A stretch of DNA of 64,000 bases. Source: Bacillus sp. DNRA2 (lineage in GTDB: Bacteria; Bacillota; Bacilli; Bacillales; Cytobacillaceae). A program made the translations under genes and the position numbers. The notes beneath the pieces were generated by a model. It did not search any database. It saw only the letters and a list, made by a program, of their open reading frames with translations, and was not told the DNA's origin. Of the stretch, positions 43,173 through 52,187 are shown in pieces. Positions within the stretch are counted from its first letter, which is position 1. Each line of letters opens with the position of its first letter. The stretch is from the NCBI RefSeq assembly GCF_012843265.1, contig NZ_JABAIT010000018.1, positions 30,013 through 94,012 on the forward strand. Direction: 5' to 3'.

Positions 43173-44396
43173 TTATGTTAGCATGCGTTTTTCGCCTTCG
43201 ATTTCTTGGATGGGGTTAATATTTTGGGTGAACTCGAGCGTTCCAATGTATTCGCCTAGTTCATTGCGAACGGCGAAGTAGCGAATATAGACGTAATGAT
43301 CTTTAAACTTAATCCAAAAGTCCTCTGAATCCTTTCTGCCCGCTTTAAAGTCTTCTAAAAGCTCTTCAACAGTATGAACACTTCGTGGTGGGTGACAGTT
43401 TTGCACCGTTCTACCGATGACAGCCTTTGTGCGTGCAAAGATACGGTCTTTTCCATGTGAAAAATAGCGGACCACATCATTGTGGTCTATGAATGTTATG
43501 TCTACTGGTAAGTGATTTAACAATAACTCAAGTTGTTTTATAGAGAGAACACCTGTCTCCATTCGAATGAAACCTTCAGACATTGCGTTAGTATGCAACT
43601 CTTTTCGTTCTGGTTTCCAGACACCGGCAGGACCTGTTAAGCAATAACCAATTTCATCACTTTCATGTGCAATCTTGATCCATTCATCCTCGGTGAGCGT
43701 TTTCAATGAAACTGGAAATAAGACATTTTCTTCACGTGCAATCATATCAAGTACTTCTCGGATGATAAAACTTATCGACTGAATGACGGAGGACTTATCA
43801 CCGTTATAGTTTGTTAATTTACGCTTAGAATCTTTTATCGCATCGCGAATAAAATCATTGTATCGCCACATTACCTGCGTCGGACTATAGATGCCATACT
43901 TTTCTAAATAAGGAAATAGTAAATTTTCCTTACGGCTATAATGTTTATCGACATCCAACATTAGATTTAAATCTTCAATTAAGTTAAAGATGATTTCAGG
44001 ATTATCTTCTTTTATAAATACCTCAAAATTAGGTTGAAGCCTTGTATTTAATAGTTTAAGAATCTCCCTATTTTCCAAAATAAAAGTATGAACGGGGTGA
44101 CCGGGCTGTTCTTCGGGTTTCTTGGTTTGATTTGTATCTTCTGTGTGTTTTAATGCTGAAGCATGGACAGAACATAAATAGTGAATATCATCGATAGGTA
44201 CACCGGCTTGTTTCAGTCTATGTTCTAACTGAGATAACTCAGAAGCGGTAATACTTCCGGCAATTTGCATAAACAAATCTTTCACATTCGCAACGGGTTT
44301 TCCGTTTTGAATATCATTGATGATAGTTTCTAGAAGAGATTGACGTTCTGATGTATTTAAAACGACTTGTTCACGATTATTTATCATTTCACTCAT
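43173..44396 (-). CDS. DUF438-hemerythrin-PAS protein
   Basis: The 407-aa protein has three parts: a DUF438 domain (about residues 15-85), a hemerythrin-like four-helix domain (about 100-240) with HPVHTFILENRE, HYSRKENLLFPYLEKYG and REENVLFPVSL as likely di-iron ligands, and a C-terminal PAS domain (about 280-400) with NCHPPRS. This combination is seen in anaerobic bacteria and Bacilli, probably sensing O2, NO or redox state. It is divergent from a cupredoxin gene with an Fnr-like box between, which suggests low-oxygen control. Output partner unknown. Confidence 0.9.
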   Translation of the reverse strand: MSEMINNREQVVLNTSERQSLLETIINDIQNGKPVANVKDLFMQIAGSITASELSQLEHRLKQAGVPIDDIHYLCSVHASALKHTEDTNQTKKPEEQPGHPVHTFILENREILKLLNTRLQPNFEVFIKEDNPEIIFNLIEDLNLMLDVDKHYSRKENLLFPYLEKYGIYSPTQVMWRYNDFIRDAIKDSKRKLTNYNGDKSSVIQSISFIIREVLDMIAREENVLFPVSLKTLTEDEWIKIAHESDEIGYCLTGPAGVWKPERKELHTNAMSEGFIRMETGVLSIKQLELLLNHLPVDITFIDHNDVVRYFSHGKDRIFARTKAVIGRTVQNCHPPRSVHTVEELLEDFKAGRKDSEDFWIKFKDHYVYIRYFAVRNELGEYIGTLEFTQNINPIQEIEGEKRMLT

Positions 44397-44528
44397 AAGG
44401 ATGCTCCTTATTCTGTATTAGTCGATTCTCTTGAAAATGTTTGATTGATCCTTAAAAAGATGGAAAAGCACAAGAATCAATTGATTAGTGTTCTCATTCA
44501 TAATGTATCACGAGTATAATTAGTCGTT

Positions 44529-44544
44529 TGTGATGCTCATCACG
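44529..44544. promoter_or_regulatory. Fnr/CRP-like operator
   Basis: TGTGATGCTCATCACG is TGTGA-N6-TCACG, one base off the Fnr consensus TGTGA-N6-TCACA. It lies between the divergent hemerythrin and cupredoxin genes, about 75-135 bases from each start. Confidence 0.55.
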
Positions 44545-44617
44545 AGTGCTCTTGTTTCATTTTTAATGATAATTATATCCAGATTGGAAAAAATAGGGTA
44601 GGAAGGAGGTGTTGTGA

Positions 44618-45007
44618 ATGTCTGTGATAAAGCGGGTAACTGGACTAACGATTTTGCTTGCGATGATTTTTGCTGTGACACCCCTTGACTCAATCTTCGT
44701 ATTAGCTGAATCAGGTGTGGAAAACCAGCCTACGGAGACGGTGAAGGCGATTGAGATTGATTTGAACGATGATTATTTTAATCCGAAAGAAATCTCGATT
44801 CTGAATGGAACAGCCACAACGGTGATATTGAAAAATAAAGGTAAGAAAGAGCACACCTTTACAGTGGAAAAACTCGGAATTGATGCAGAGGTTCAGCCGG
44901 GAACAGAAAAAACGATTATCGTGAAACCAAACCAATCCGGTAAATATGATCTGATATGTCGTTACCATTTCCAAGAAGGAATGGTTGGAAAAGTAATAGT
45001 CAAATAA
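44618..45007 (+). CDS. Secreted cupredoxin-domain protein
   Basis: The 129-aa protein has a signal-like N-terminus (hydrophobic VTGLTILLAMIFAV, probable cut near LAESG) and a cupredoxin domain. Copper ligands can be assigned: His in KEHTF, then Cys, His and Met in CRYHFQEGM. That is a complete type 1 site, so it likely carries electrons or copper outside the membrane. AGGAGG precedes ATG 44618. Sharing an Fnr-like box with the hemerythrin gene suggests a role in low oxygen or denitrification-type respiration. Confidence 0.85.
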   Translation: MSVIKRVTGLTILLAMIFAVTPLDSIFVLAESGVENQPTETVKAIEIDLNDDYFNPKEISILNGTATTVILKNKGKKEHTFTVEKLGIDAEVQPGTEKTIIVKPNQSGKYDLICRYHFQEGMVGKVIVK

Positions 45008-45008
45008 A

Positions 45009-45040
45009 AAGCAGGGCCATTATTATGGCCTTGCTTTTTT
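45009..45040 (+). terminator. Terminator after the cupredoxin gene
   Basis: AAGCAGGGCCAT (45009-45020) pairs with ATGGCC-T-TGCTT, followed by a T run. Confidence 0.88.
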
Positions 45041-45131
45041 TGAGTTTGAATTACTCAAAATCGTTCCACCTCTGATTTTTGGTAAATATAATGTATTGCA
45101 ACGTTTAATACATTTATAAGAAGGTGGAAAG

Positions 45132-45707
45132 GTGTATTTTTTTAAGCCAATTTCTGATGAGATTCGTTCAACCCAAATAATTTTTGATAACCATAAAAAA
45201 ACGATGAAGCTCACGCTAGCATCATTATTTACATGTATTGCTGCTATTCTACAGGCAACTGGTGGATTTTTACCAGGAATAGGATACTTGATAAGTCCGC
45301 TTGCCACTGCACCTATTTTATTATGTTTCATGTTTTCCATACCGTTAGGACTGATGTCCTATTTTCTGACTATTGTAGTGTTGTTCATCTTACAGCCATC
45401 AGAACTACTGGTATTTTCTTTCACGACAGGATTGTTAGGACTTGGAATTGGGTTATCTTTTTCCTTTTTTAGAATGAGATTATGTATTATTGCTACAGGC
45501 ACCATTCTTTTGTTGTTAGGAATTATGAGTCTCTTACTTATTTTTCAGTTTCCAGTTTTAGGTCCAGCAGTTAAAGCTTCTTTTTCATTACTATCCATTG
45601 GAAGTATCCTTTTATTTACTTTCCTTTATAGCTGGGTATGGGTTGAACTTTCTTTATTTATTTTTAAAAAGTTAAAAATGATAATTATTAAGTACTCCTT
45701 TAAATAG
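45132..45707 (+). CDS. Multi-pass membrane protein of unknown function
   Basis: The 191-aa product starts at GTG 45132 after AGGTGG. Five to six hydrophobic segments follow a short polar N-terminus, with ATGGFLPGIGYLISPLATAPILL between the first two. The layout resembles small substrate-binding (S) components of ECF-type transporters or DUF2232-like proteins, but no signature is clear. It is monocistronic. Confidence 0.65.
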   Translation: MYFFKPISDEIRSTQIIFDNHKKTMKLTLASLFTCIAAILQATGGFLPGIGYLISPLATAPILLCFMFSIPLGLMSYFLTIVVLFILQPSELLVFSFTTGLLGLGIGLSFSFFRMRLCIIATGTILLLLGIMSLLLIFQFPVLGPAVKASFSLLSIGSILLFTFLYSWVWVELSLFIFKKLKMIIIKYSFK

Positions 45708-45734
45708 TCCAAACATTTAAGTTGGTGTAATGCT

Positions 45735-47330
45735 TCAATTCTGTAAGAAAACCTCGATTAAGACTATTTTCTCATTGGTTTGTAGGGACTCTTGAAAAGC
45801 GGACCTAAACTCAGAATGGTTCTTTGCTTGCTTTCCTATAATTCCAAATCCTTCAGCTAATTTGAGGAAATTGGGGTTATTAAAGGTTACACCGTAATTT
45901 TCTCCGAATTGCTTATCCATTTGCTGCACTTCTAGCTTTAACATTGAATCATTTAGTAGGACGATAATGAATGAAAGGCCCAACCGGTTGGCCGTCTCTA
46001 TTTCAGCAAAATTCATTAACGCACCACCATCTCCAGTTATACATATGACTGGGGCATCGGGACATGCTAATTTAGCTCCGATAGATCCTGGAATAGCTAT
46101 TCCCATAGAAGCCAAACCGTTTGAGATGATTAAACGATTTGGTTTTTTTGGTTGATATGTTCGGGCAATTGAAACCTTATGGGCTCCGACATCGGAAATA
46201 ACGATGCTATTTTCTGATGTGTCATCCTCGATAATGTGAAGCAAGTTTTCGATGGTAAATGGCTGATTAGTAGGCTTTGAGTGGTTTTGATTTATTTGAT
46301 AATCAGTAAGTATTCTTTCTTTTAGATTTCCGACTGGTTCCCAAGATTTAGTGGGTAATTTGGATTCGTTAAGAAATTGAAGTGTATTCTTTATGCTTCC
46401 AACCAGTTCCATTTCAACGGGATAAAATTCATTTGTGTCTGCTGGTAATGAATCAATATGTAAAACTGGGATTTTCATTTTATTCCACTCATTGGGCAGT
46501 TTTTCAACAAAATCAAAACCAATGGTAATTAGTAGATCAGCTTGATTAATACCGTCTAACACTTCATCATTCTCATTAAACCCGAAGGTGAAATAATTAC
46601 AAGCGTGTTCTTTATCTAATACACCTTTTGCCATAAAGCTATGGGTAACAGGGGATAGAAGGTTATTAATAAAATTTTCAACCTCAGGGAATGCATTTTG
46701 TCTAGCGACTCCGTTTCCTACTATTATAAATGGTTTTAGACTTTTATGAATGAGGGTTATTGCGGCTCTAATTGCTTCCATAACAGGAACGCTGTTTGGT
46801 AAAGTCGAAACTTTCATTGGCGCATTCGAAATCATTTGGGTTGAAAAATTCTCGGGTAAACTAATGGCTACTGCTCCTGGTTTTTCCATCAAGGCCAACC
46901 TGAATGCTTTTCGAACGACAGCAGGTATAGACTGTGCAACCTTAATCTGTGTACACCACTTAGTTACAGGTTCATATAATTTAACGATGTCTATATATTG
47001 GTGAGATTCCGGATGATTTCGTTCAATATCTGCTTGTCCAATTAGTGCCAGCACGGGTGAATGATCAAGTTGGGCACTGGCAATTCCAGTTAGGAGGTTT
47101 GTAGCCCCGGGGCCAAGGGTGGATAAACAAATACCCACTTTCTTTGACAATCTTCCATAAACATCTGCCATAAATGCAGCACCTTGTTCATGTCTTACGT
47201 TGACAAAGTGAATTTTTTTAGATTTTGAAAGGGAATCAGCAAGATCAAGAGTCTCTGTGCCAACGATTCCAAATACGTATTCTACACCTTCATTTTCCAA
47301 ACAATTAACGATAACGTCCGATACCTTCAT
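45735..47330 (-). CDS. Acetolactate synthase-like thiamine-diphosphate enzyme
   Basis: The 531-aa protein has the full TPP-enzyme plan: an N-terminal pyrimidine domain with VRHEQGAAFMADVYGRLSKK (catalytic Glu), a central domain and a C-terminal pyrophosphate domain with GDGGALMNFAEIETANRLGL, then NDS for Mg-TPP. It is closest to acetolactate synthase catalytic subunits (AlsS/IlvB), but no regulatory subunit or decarboxylase gene is adjacent. It probably condenses pyruvate, though related benzaldehyde- or oxalyl-type enzymes cannot be excluded. Confidence 0.82.
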   Translation of the reverse strand: MKVSDVIVNCLENEGVEYVFGIVGTETLDLADSLSKSKKIHFVNVRHEQGAAFMADVYGRLSKKVGICLSTLGPGATNLLTGIASAQLDHSPVLALIGQADIERNHPESHQYIDIVKLYEPVTKWCTQIKVAQSIPAVVRKAFRLALMEKPGAVAISLPENFSTQMISNAPMKVSTLPNSVPVMEAIRAAITLIHKSLKPFIIVGNGVARQNAFPEVENFINNLLSPVTHSFMAKGVLDKEHACNYFTFGFNENDEVLDGINQADLLITIGFDFVEKLPNEWNKMKIPVLHIDSLPADTNEFYPVEMELVGSIKNTLQFLNESKLPTKSWEPVGNLKERILTDYQINQNHSKPTNQPFTIENLLHIIEDDTSENSIVISDVGAHKVSIARTYQPKKPNRLIISNGLASMGIAIPGSIGAKLACPDAPVICITGDGGALMNFAEIETANRLGLSFIIVLLNDSMLKLEVQQMDKQFGENYGVTFNNPNFLKLAEGFGIIGKQAKNHSEFRSAFQESLQTNEKIVLIEVFLQN

Positions 47331-47459
47331 TGGTGCCTCCTCATTAGATCTTTTTGTTGATTCAATAACCGATAATTATAGGACGATTTCATCTATTTTA
47401 TCTTATTTAGTTTGATTTAATCGGTCCTTAATATACTTTAGGGAGAAATGTTTTGTGTT

Positions 47460-47602
47460 TGCATTTACCTGAAGTTTATTATTGAGGTCCAGGTAAATGT
47501 ATTTAGCAATTGCATTTACCTGGAGGTTATTTTTCAGGTCCAGGTAAATGCATTTAACGATTGCATTTGCCTAGGGCTTGTTTTCTGGGCCAGGTAAAAT
47601 TG
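47460..47602. repeat. 51-base tandem palindromic repeat, locus 2 (three units)
   Basis: Units start at 47460, 47511 and 47562. The first two are near-identical and the third is diverged. Each has arms TGCATTTACCTG and CAGGTAAATG around a loop of about 18 bases, so each forms a hairpin. The unit matches the inverted sequence at 11668-11764. The rest of the 47331-47641 gap holds no gene. Confidence 0.85.
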
Positions 47603-47641
47603 ATCAATGTACTCGACCTTTTAAATTAAAAGGTAATGTAT

Positions 47642-49048
47642 TCATGGGATGATTTCAAAAACTGTACCTTGGTTAAAATCAGTCACTTTCCTAGACCCAT
47701 AAACTCCTAAATATAATCTTGTTTGATCTAGATTTGTTCCTAGGCTAACAAAATAAGCAGATTGGCTCCCAAAATTATCAATAGTTTCAATCACACTAAA
47801 ATCATTTTCTTGACCATCTTGCCTTAGCCTAGTATAAGCTAAAACACCTTTTTGGGATTTGTCTCTTCGGGAAAAGTCAGAAAATACAACGCTACCCGTT
47901 AGTGCAGGGATTCCTATCCCCATATAGGCTTGCACTCCTGTAAGTGCAGTTCCTCCGAACTTATCAGGTCGGGGGTCCTGATGAAAATAACTGGTTAAAG
48001 GTTGAAGGCGAATTCCTGAAAGGGTGACTGCTTCATTGTAATAAGCAATGGTTTTCTCATTTGAAGTCGAATTTCCTGAGCAGCTCCTATTTATCGCTGT
48101 AGGAAAGTTGCCTTCCCACCCACGCCAGCCGAAGTTTATTATTCCTCCTCCGTTAGGTTTGGAATTCAAAGTAGAAGCCTGAACAAGCTGAGTAACGGGT
48201 ATTGGTTGATAATGAACGAATGAAAAAATCGACTCAACCAAATCCTGTCCGACATTTCCCACATATTTTATATATTGATTATAAAACCGTTGATATGAAA
48301 TGCCTGGTATATTGCGAACCCCTTTAGCGATTACCGTTAACGTTTCCTGAATAGGTATCGGAAGTTCATTAAACCTTGTGACTATTGGGGGAGTTTGGAA
48401 GGATATATTTTTGCTAACATCTATTTCAATTATTTTACCAGCAATCTCTAAATTGTCTTGGCTTAAGTTAAATGGATCATAGCCTGATCCACCATCACCT
48501 GTTGTTAAAATCAGTTTTCCTGTTTCAGGTGAAAAGTTTAAGCTATTGACACCATTATGATTCATAAATGGTCTTCTTAAGTTAAGTAATGTCCGACGCT
48601 TTTGAGGTGTGCTAGTTGATTGTAATACCCATTCTTCGACTGTATCTATGTGATCATATTGTGTTTCTCGATTGATCCACTTAAGGTTTAAGGTTTTGGG
48701 ATCACACGGATCAGGGTTAAAGCCACCAGAAATTGCACCTGGACCTTGTGTTCCAGCTACTGAATAATGAAGGTAAAATAAGCCGTTATAATAAAATTCG
48801 GGATGAAACGCCATCCCTAACAATCCCCGTTCATCATATCCACCAGCAGAACTACCTAATTTTATGATTTGAGGGCGAATATCTAAAAATGTCATTAACC
48901 CTGAATTTCCTATGTAAAAAATTTCGCCGATTTGGGTTGCGATAAATAATCTTTCAATGGAGTCACGTGGAAGGATTGCTGTTTTTATCACAGTGGGTAA
49001 ATTAATGCTGCTTACAATGGGCTGTAAACCAACCTTAACTTTTATCAA
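47642..49048 (-). CDS. Glucose/sorbosone dehydrogenase-like beta-propeller protein
   Basis: The 468-aa protein has segments of the PQQ-dependent soluble glucose dehydrogenase family: ERLFIATQIGEIFYI, GYDERGLLGMAFHPEFYYNGLFYLHYS, GKLILTTGDGGSGYDPFN and GKIIEIDV, then NFGWRGWEGNFPT near residue 300. No signal peptide is visible, unusual for this normally exported family. Whether it binds PQQ or acts on sugar is not known. Confidence 0.78.
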   Translation of the reverse strand: MIKVKVGLQPIVSSINLPTVIKTAILPRDSIERLFIATQIGEIFYIGNSGLMTFLDIRPQIIKLGSSAGGYDERGLLGMAFHPEFYYNGLFYLHYSVAGTQGPGAISGGFNPDPCDPKTLNLKWINRETQYDHIDTVEEWVLQSTSTPQKRRTLLNLRRPFMNHNGVNSLNFSPETGKLILTTGDGGSGYDPFNLSQDNLEIAGKIIEIDVSKNISFQTPPIVTRFNELPIPIQETLTVIAKGVRNIPGISYQRFYNQYIKYVGNVGQDLVESIFSFVHYQPIPVTQLVQASTLNSKPNGGGIINFGWRGWEGNFPTAINRSCSGNSTSNEKTIAYYNEAVTLSGIRLQPLTSYFHQDPRPDKFGGTALTGVQAYMGIGIPALTGSVVFSDFSRRDKSQKGVLAYTRLRQDGQENDFSVIETIDNFGSQSAYFVSLGTNLDQTRLYLGVYGSRKVTDFNQGTVFEIIP

Positions 49049-49139
49049 CTGATCCGCACTCCCTGTAATTGTTTTTTTATAGAATATGATTAGAATTGTT
49101 TATTAGACTAATATAGTGGGGTACGACTGAAAATTCATA

Positions 49140-49325
49140 AACGGAGAAATTCCGGGTAAGGTTTAAAGGGGAAGTATAAATAGCCGATATAAGCGGAGAA
49201 ATTCCGACTATCTGTTCTAAAAAGGGCAAAATTTAATGATTTGGATAACATAACCGAAAAAACTCCGCTTATATTTAAGGAAATAAGGGTATTTCCGAAT
49301 TTAAACGGAATTTATCCGGTTATTT
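49140..49325. repeat. Intergenic palindromic repeat cluster (CGGAGAAATTCCG type)
   Basis: CGGAGAAATTCCG occurs at 49142-49154 and 49194-49206, 52 bases apart. Related or inverted forms follow: ACCGAAAAAACTCCGCTTAT around 49252-49271 and ACGGAATTTATCCGGTTATT around 49304-49323. The 300-base gap has no gene; it is filled by these repeats. Confidence 0.7.
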
Positions 49326-49348
49326 TCACTTTTATAAAAGGGGAATTT

Positions 49349-49747
49349 TTACTTTGCTAGATTTAGTTGCCACGAAACACCAAACTTATCATTTAACCAG
49401 CCAAATTTCTTGCTGAAACCGTAATCGCCTAACGGCATAAGCGCTTGACCTCCATCAATAAGTTTTTCATAAAGATAGTCTAGTTCTTTTTCAGTTTCAC
49501 ACGTCACATAGATTGAAAAAGAAGGAGTAAAGGAAAACTGATGTTTTATATTACTGTCAATGCACATAAATTCTTGGCCTTTTAAGGAGAAAGTAGCTTG
49601 CATTACGGTTCCTTCATCACCAGATTCATTCGCTCCATAGCGAACAATACTTATGATTTTTGAATCGTCAATGATTGATGTGTAATAATTCATTGCTTCT
49701 TCTGCCTTGCCATCTTGAAACATTAAGAATGGTAAAACCTTTTCCAT
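49349..49747 (-). CDS. VOC-family (PhnB/3-demethylubiquinone methyltransferase-like) protein
   Basis: The 132-aa protein begins KVLPFLMFQDGKAEEAMNYYTS and ends DYGFSKKFGWLNDKFGVSWQL, hallmarks of the PhnB-like branch of the glyoxalase/VOC fold. Most such proteins have unknown substrates, and the old name is misleading. AAGGAG precedes ATG 49747. Confidence 0.88.
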   Translation of the reverse strand: MEKVLPFLMFQDGKAEEAMNYYTSIIDDSKIISIVRYGANESGDEGTVMQATFSLKGQEFMCIDSNIKHQFSFTPSFSIYVTCETEKELDYLYEKLIDGGQALMPLGDYGFSKKFGWLNDKFGVSWQLNLAK

Positions 49748-49832
49748 ATGTATCTACTCCTTTAGTATTAATAACAACCTCATATCAATTGTAAAAAAAA
49801 TATGTGTGATTATTGCTTTAATATTTTAGAAT

Positions 49833-50729
49833 TTAAACGCTGGGCAGTTGAATGCCTTTCCACTCGCTAACATCACATTGGCCAAATTCGTTGTCACCAA
49901 CAGCACACACGGTACCGTCCGATTTAAGTCCGATTGTGTGAACACAACCCGCAGCAATTCCCACAATATCATTCCATCCACTTACATTGCATTGGAAATA
50001 CTTATTCATACCCACAGCAACCACAGTACCGTCTTGTTTAAGTCCGATTGTATGATAACTACCCGCAGCAACCGCCACAATATCACGCCAGAGGCTTACA
50101 TCACATTGACCATGCTTATTCATACCAACAGCAACCACGGTACCATCCGATTTAAGTCCGACTGTATGAAGGTAACCTGCCGAAACCGCCACGATATCGC
50201 ACCAATTATTTACATTACACTGACCATATCGATTATTACCTACAATCGTCACGGTACCATCCGATTTAAGCCCGGCAGTATGCCAGTCACCCGCTGCAAT
50301 GGCAACCATATCATGCCAAGTGCTGACATTGCATTGACTTTCAGTAACTCGACCCACAGCAACTACAGTACCATCTGATTTAAGCCCGACGGTATGACGC
50401 CATCCTACAGCAACAGCCTCAATATCACACCATTCGCTAACATTACATTGGTTGTGCTTATTCCAACCAACCGCCACGACTGTTCCATCAGATTTAAGCC
50501 CGATGGTATGAACATTCCCTGTGTTCGTCGCCATATGAACATTACCAGCGGCAACCGCCACTATATTGAGCCAGCTGCTAACTTCACATTGGCCATATTG
50601 ATTATCACCCACAGCCATTACTGTGCCGTTAGATTTAAGAGCAACTGAATGACGTCGACCAGCAGCTATGGTTTTTTGAAGCCAATATTTAACCTCTAGC
50701 ACCGTTTTTTTCGGTGAATTGTCATCCAT
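49833..50729 (-). CDS. RCC1-like repeat protein (seven repeats)
   Basis: Almost the whole 298-aa protein is seven repeats of 38-39 residues with consensus HTVGLKSDGTVVAVG, then N-x2-GQCNVS-x-W-x-DIVAVAAG. Repeats two to seven are very regular; the first has a short insertion. RCC1/BLIP-II-type repeats fold as a seven-bladed propeller, so the protein would be one closed ring. The N-terminal 20 residues are not a signal peptide. The target is unknown; such proteins usually bind other proteins. GGAGG precedes ATG 50729. Confidence 0.88.
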   Translation of the reverse strand: MDDNSPKKTVLEVKYWLQKTIAAGRRHSVALKSNGTVMAVGDNQYGQCEVSSWLNIVAVAAGNVHMATNTGNVHTIGLKSDGTVVAVGWNKHNQCNVSEWCDIEAVAVGWRHTVGLKSDGTVVAVGRVTESQCNVSTWHDMVAIAAGDWHTAGLKSDGTVTIVGNNRYGQCNVNNWCDIVAVSAGYLHTVGLKSDGTVVAVGMNKHGQCDVSLWRDIVAVAAGSYHTIGLKQDGTVVAVGMNKYFQCNVSGWNDIVGIAAGCVHTIGLKSDGTVCAVGDNEFGQCDVSEWKGIQLPSV

Positions 50730-50873
50730 GGAAACCTCCTCGAGTATTGGATCCTGCCGTTACTTGTCAAGTATATGTAACTTTGAGATTGGTCGTCAAA
50801 TGGAAGCAATATTATTATTTATGTTATGAGAGGTAAGCAGTAAAATGAAAAAATCTTCCAATGCGGAAGATTT

Positions 50874-51344
50874 TTATTTTAGATTTGGAAAATCTTGCTG
50901 GCGCAATGCCTCATACACCAAAATAGCTGCGGTATTTGATAAGTTTAGTGAACGAACATGGTCATTCATGGGAATTCTCAAAAAGTGGTCTTTATTATTC
51001 TCTAATAGATCCATTGGTAAGCCGGTTGTTTCTTTACCAAACATAAAATAATGGTCCTTTGATACATCACTGAAATCAAATGCTGAATGTGTCTTTTCAC
51101 CAAACGTTTCAATATAGTAAAACTCACCTTGATTTTTTGAAAAAAACTCATCCAATGAGTCATAATAAGTTACATTTACAGAATCCCAGAAATCAATACC
51201 TGCTTTTCTTAACATTTCTGCATCAGTTGAGAAGCCGAGTGGTCGTATTAAATGTAAGGCAGTATCGGTTGCGGCACAAGTAAGTGCGATATTTCCGGTA
51301 TTAGCTGGGATATCAGGTTGATATAGTACAACATGTATTGCCAA
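50874..51344 (-). CDS. trmL: tRNA (cytidine/uridine-34 2'-O)-methyltransferase TrmL
   Basis: The 156-aa SPOUT enzyme has the TrmL start IHVVLYQPDIPANTGNIALTCAAT, the knot motifs FGKETTGLP and IPMNDHVRSLNLSNTAAILVYEALRQ. It methylates the wobble ribose of leucine tRNAs using SAM. Length and motifs match the family well. Confidence 0.95.
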   Translation of the reverse strand: MAIHVVLYQPDIPANTGNIALTCAATDTALHLIRPLGFSTDAEMLRKAGIDFWDSVNVTYYDSLDEFFSKNQGEFYYIETFGEKTHSAFDFSDVSKDHYFMFGKETTGLPMDLLENNKDHFLRIPMNDHVRSLNLSNTAAILVYEALRQQDFPNLK

Positions 51345-51423
51345 GAATGGTCACCTCTATCTTTATTTTAACTATCATATTATAGCAAATAAGTCGTTAA
51401 GTTGAACTGTATTAAATGAAAAG

Positions 51424-51457
51424 AAAAAACAGGTTCGTTTGGGGACATAAACCTGTT
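51424..51457 (-). terminator. Hairpin terminator on the minus strand upstream of trmL
   Basis: AACAGGTT and AACCTGTT form a stem; on the minus strand it is followed by TTTTTTCTTTT. It would stop transcription entering trmL from upstream. The gap to 51696 holds no intact gene. Confidence 0.65.
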
Positions 51458-51696
51458 CTTTCCTATTTATATATGAAGATATTGGGGGAACAAAGGGGAC
51501 TAGGTATACTGTTTATTCTTTTTTAGATAGTTTACGAGGCCACCATCAATTCAGGGATTTGAAGAAATGATTTATATTAATTTTATAGATGAAAATAAAA
51601 AACGTTTGATATATAACAAACTTTATAATATTATGTTTAGTGTATGCAACATGCAACAATGTGATAACAATGTAGAAATTTAGGAGGGATTTACCT

Positions 51697-52179
51697 ATGA
51701 ATCCAAAGACTGAATATACAAATAAGTCGGTTCTTAAAGCTGATCAATATGGAAAAATAGATGGAAGGAATGCCTATCAATCAGATTTAGAAAGCCTATC
51801 GTTAGGAGTGTCGCCTAAAGAAGCAAGGCAGCGAACACAAAATATATTAATTCACACTTTAGAACGTGCGGAGGAAGGGTATAAGAATGCAACGATTCCA
51901 GTGCATCGAGCCATTGATATGACAATTTTGCTTTGCCAAAGCCAGCTATATTTTCAAGATGCCTATCGTTTACCAAAGTTATATGATCCGGAGAACCCCA
52001 CTGTAAAAAATATTGGGCTGCAAGGAGATGCACTACGAATTGAAGTTTGCAAAGAAAATCTAATGATTGACGAGCAAATTCAACAATTTTATCAAGCATT
52101 GGGTGAAAACGGCGAACTACTAGGAGAACGCTTACGTGTATTAGCTCGATTATTAGAGGATTTAGGTTATAAAAAGTAG
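51697..52179 (+). CDS. Hypothetical protein of a MoxR/vWA operon
   Basis: TAGGAGGG precedes ATG 51697. The 160-aa protein is soluble and helical (SPKEARQRTQNILIHTLERAEEGY, ERLRVLARLLEDLGYKK). I do not recognise a family. It ends eight bases before the MoxR-type AAA gene, so it is probably part of that chaperone system. Confidence 0.75.
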   Translation: MNPKTEYTNKSVLKADQYGKIDGRNAYQSDLESLSLGVSPKEARQRTQNILIHTLERAEEGYKNATIPVHRAIDMTILLCQSQLYFQDAYRLPKLYDPENPTVKNIGLQGDALRIEVCKENLMIDEQIQQFYQALGENGELLGERLRVLARLLEDLGYKK

Positions 52180-52187
52180 AGGTGAAA

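Noticed and set aside
51500..51580. A short minus-strand frame reading IDGGLVNYLKKNKQYT, possibly the end of a decayed gene
   Set aside because: Only about 16 codons between stops with no start; too short to call a pseudogene.
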